Part shown: in pieces, positions 60,403 to 64,000 of the stretch
Numbering within the stretch: the stretch's first letter is position 1
Layout: each line of letters opens with the position of its first letter
From: Elysia chlorotica
Lineage: Eukaryota > Mollusca > Gastropoda > Plakobranchidae
Direction of reading: 5' to 3'
NCBI GenBank assembly: GCA_003991915.1
Contig: RQTK01000351.1
Span: forward strand, 372,001 to 436,000
Length of the DNA: 64,000 nt
Translations under genes and position numbers: made by a program
Notes under the pieces: model-generated
The model's database searches: none
The model's input: only the letters and a program-made list of their open reading frames with translations
Told to the model about the DNA's origin: nothing

Positions 60403-63400
60403 TAATTTTCCACTTTGAATTTGAACTGTTCAGTGTTGTCTATTTAAATGTATATCTGTGGGTGAAGCGCTATATATAATTTAATTATTCCATATGCCAT
60501 CGTTAGCCAGCTGTGCTGGCTGGAAAGAAAATCGACCAGTATTTGTAAACTATTATAAAACGATGAATATTTCAAATTAAATGGCAAAAGATGTTTATAT
60601 TGTTAAAAAGAGAAAATTAACAAAATTTTGTATGTGTAAAGGTGTAAAAAAAAAAAGTCTTGTCAAAGAGATTTTTTTCATAGGAGCAAGCACACTCAAA
60701 CGGATAATTAAAAGTATGTGTCACAAACGGCATTGAACTTAAGTTTACACAGCTGACAATGTCTGCATGCTTGCCAAACGGAAATGAGCTTCTTGCGCCT
60801 TGCATGCCTGTGATCGCATGGGAAATTCCCAGAAAGGTTGAGAGGGAAGTGAGTGCTTGGCTCAAATCCATTTTTTTTCCCCTTTGCATTTGATGTTTAA
60901 AATAAAAATTCCCAAAAATTATTATCAAAATAGATGTCAATACACCTAGCAATACAAATATAAATTCGATTTTAACAAATTTAAGAAAGAATGTAAAAAA
61001 TAAAAGAAGCCTTGCATCTCCTGGCTGATCGCACAACGCAACTGCCCTCAAGAAGCCTGTCATTCTAAACAGACAAAAGTAGGGCCAGAAACTTTGTTGG
61101 GGTGATCACTGTAAAAATTATTATTATTGCAGAGAGTGTTAAACTTAATCAACGTTTAAAATAAGTAATCAACGTTTAATGTAAATGTGCTTTGCTTGTC
61201 CCGGTAGAAATGACGACAAATAGAGGCGAATCTTTATCCAGCAACTATTCATTTTCATTTTTTTTTTAAGTAATTCAAATTCGTTACTGGTACAGTACTT
61301 TTAAGATCATTGTTCAAAACCAGCAAATCCAGTTCCAGTAACAAAGGGTAGTAAATTGTTCACAACTGCAGTAAGTTCAGATAAGGTGCAACAAAAGTCC
61401 TTCAATTTTGTCATTTTTTTTGTAAATGTACTAAATCATTGAATTGAAAGTATTATGGCCAAATGTTCACTATTTTCAAGTTTTATAGACTTCAGTAAAT
61501 GTGTGATATACCCAACAACTAATATGGACTTCCAATAATCCTGTTGAGCTGTATGAGAGATTTCAAAAGTGGACAAAATGGCATTTAAAAAAGGGTTTTT
61601 GCCTCTGCACATTCATTAAAGTAGCATTATTAAGACATCCTTACTATACGATATGGTTCTCGTGCTCAATATATATTATTTGAATAGGAAAAAAGTTAAC
61701 ATGCAATTTCAAATTTTGAACTGGGTTCAACCATGGCGTAAATAGTGAAGGATTGTACATGTATTTTGACTTGTGGAACATTTAAAAACTCAAACAATAA
61801 TTGATAAATCAAGAACAGTTAAAAAAAAACAATGCGATTAATTATCCCCATCCTTAGTCATTATCTGAAGAAAAAAAACAACAAAAAACAACCTCTGCGT
61901 ATGCTTACAAAAAAAAATAATTATTTGTTTATCTCGCTGGAATGAAATATTTTAAAAGTTATATTCACAATTTCCAATGTGAATATGCAACTCGAGAGAA
62001 GCAATTTCACATGAAAGCCTGGTGTGCTAAACAAAACTTATAACAACAGAGTAAGACTATAAAAATGCACAATGAGTTCTAAAACAAAGACAGATAAATA
62101 TGAAAACTAGCAAAGTTTATCTCGCTGGAATGAAATAGTTAGATACACAATTGCCAATGTGAATATGCAACTCGAGAGAAGCAATTTCACATGAAAGCCT
62201 GGTGTGCTAGACAAAACTTATAACAACAGAGTAAGACTATAAAAATGCACAATGAGTTCTAAAACAAAGACAGATAAATATGAAAACTAGCAATGTTTAA
62301 AAATAGATTTCATTTTATTATGTTCACTTTTTTATAATCAATTCCTTACGTTCAAATCTTATTTTGAGACAAATAGATATGACAAGTCTTTTAAAGACTG
62401 CACTGTGATAATTTTGACGTGAAACAAAGTAAAATAAAAGAGAAGGGAAAGGCATTTACGGAAAATAAGAATAAAGATTCTTATCGAATATTAAAAAAAG
62501 AATAAAACAGTGAACGATGGTTTAAAATTGTAAAATGCATTATGCCATTGAATGTCAGTGAACAAATAACAGCACAAAAAGACACCCTAAAAACCAGCCC
62601 ATTGTTCATTTTACATAAAAAAAAAATAGATTGCCAATAGAGAGCAAAAAAGCTGTTAACCTCATTCATAGAATGAAATAACTAACGACTTATATTTGAA
62701 AACCAAAATTCAGTTGGTCCAGATACAAACTGAAATATTTTTTACTTTTTGATAAAACAGTATATTTATTTAAAATATGCTTGTTCTTTGAGTCCTAAAT
62801 CTCCCAAGACAATGCACTTTTAAAGGGTGCTCCAAACAGGCTCCCACCAAACCTTAGAACATGAAGATAAAATAAGATGTTTCTAAATCTATATAACTCA
62901 AGCTAAGATTAAAATCTGGAACCTCTATATCGCAAGCCTTGACTCCACAGAGAATGAAATATTTTTTAAAGCAACACATTTTCACTTTAATTTTTCCAAA
63001 ACACCTATGCAGTTAATACCCGTACCCATAATGATACAAAAAATAATGCAGTCGCTTGCGTTTGTGACCATTGTCCAATAATTATATATTCTGGTGTTAT
63101 GTTTCTTGAAGATGAATTATATAATTATTTTTATTTAATCTTATGCCTTAAAGTTGTACTTGGTTTATACGAGAAGACAAACATACTCTATTATGTCTAC
63201 AACTGTGACCAAGATCAGTTAAGAATTTTTTTTACTAGAAGTATCTCTAGAATGGACAAAAATGTAAACTACACATTTCTGCTAAGTGCAGCCAAAACCG
63301 TTTCTTAGACTTCATGAGAGCATGAATTTTATGGCACTATAGATGATAAATAGAGCTTATGGATGTGCACCTGAAATCTCAGATTATACAAATACCACCA

Positions 63401-64000
63401 GTTAATACTTTAATAATAATTTTAATACCCTTCGAAATGTTGGCAAAGTAATGTTGTAATGTGTGATCATTGTTTTTGAAACCTTCTATCTCTTGTCTAA
63501 AGCTTATCAATTTGAAATCCTATCTTGGAACTAATTTTTTTCCCTCTATTTCCAAATATTTTGTCCAAAATGGCAGTATATTTTTATCAAACTATCATGT
63601 ATGTAATATCTGCAAAAATCATAGTGTAATGACTTTGAAAGGGTAAATAGAGTAAATACTTTTAAAATTGGTTCAAAACATTAACAGTTCTCTTGAAACT
63701 TGTATTCAATTTAGAAAAGAAATTATTACAATTCCCTAAACAAAGTTGAAACTAAAATTGAAGAAGGAACATTAAAACTTTAAATAAAACATTCTAAGAA
63801 AAGAAAAGAAGGGAAAAAACAACAAAAGCAAAAAATACCTGAAGACACAAGTGCAATAGTTACACTTTCTTTATTCTGATACATTTTCACAAGTAAAATC
63901 GTTTACTTTAAAAAGGACTAGGCTGTTACCTTTTCCATATTGATATCTAGGAAAATGATTGAAAATAATGGTAATAATAATGATCCCTCATAAATATTGA
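60403..64000. other. AT-rich DNA, no gene supported
   Basis: No exon with splice context is recognised. The 148-codon minus frame at 60617-61063 is unassigned. The only structure is the tandem duplication at 61927-62294. Confidence 0.5.
61927..62294. repeat. 188-bp tandem duplication, two copies
   Basis: Copies at 61927-62114 and 62115-62294, both starting gtttatctcgctggaatgaa and ending gataaatatgaaaactagca. The second lacks about 8 bases and has a few substitutions near its start; the last 120 bases are almost identical. Confidence 0.95.

Noticed and set aside
60617..61063. 148-codon minus-strand open frame with a hydrophobic stretch
   Set aside because: No recognised motif, AT-rich composition like its flanks and no splice or poly(A) context.

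Overview
The window is AT-rich animal nuclear DNA with long introns, (CT)n, (CTA)n, (CAA)n and (TAA)n microsatellites, tRNA-derived SINEs, decayed LINE, DIRS and hAT copies, and two assembly gaps (19272-19301 and 30198-30589). The gene set (membrane-anchored laccase-like oxidase, Star/FkbM-like protein, CRY-DASH) and the SINE type suggest a lophotrochozoan, most likely a gastropod mollusc. The organism call is inference.

Five spliced genes can be reconstructed by joining exons whose splice sites and phases agree. (1) 1-7134 (+): the 3' part of a laccase-like multicopper oxidase, 11 exons, with a C-terminal membrane anchor and one GC-AG intron. (2) 18494-21281 (+): a 3-exon type II membrane protein with a Star/FkbM-like methyltransferase domain. 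(3) 28196-24450 (-): mitochondrial ribosomal protein MRPS10, 6 exons including a short, less certain first exon. (4) 38270-32262 (-): an unrecognised 208-residue secreted protein. It has a signal peptide, duplicated 42-bp micro-exons, a Thr/Pro/Ala-rich mucin-like exon and a hydrophobic C-terminus resembling a GPI-anchor signal, and every intron is phase 1. (5) 48343-59484 (+): cryptochrome DASH, 12 exons. Its sixth exon was duplicated with flanking intron, and one copy is broken.

Between the genes, 7.3-18.2 kb holds simple repeats, a possible orphan 5' exon and a CR1/L2-like LINE carcass. 21.3-24.4 kb has no gene I can support. 38.3-48.3 kb is a mobile-element landfill, with SINE copies set between (CTA)n arrays, a hAT C-terminus, LINE tails and tRNA-like relics. 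CRY-DASH introns hold LINE tails, a SINE and DIRS-type reverse transcriptase remnants in both orientations. After 60.4 kb there is only AT-rich DNA with one 188-bp tandem duplication.

The five genes are on both strands, far apart and functionally unrelated: copper oxidation at the cell surface, a membrane methyltransferase-like protein, mitochondrial translation, a mucin-like surface protein and a blue-light flavoprotein. There is no operon-like organisation.
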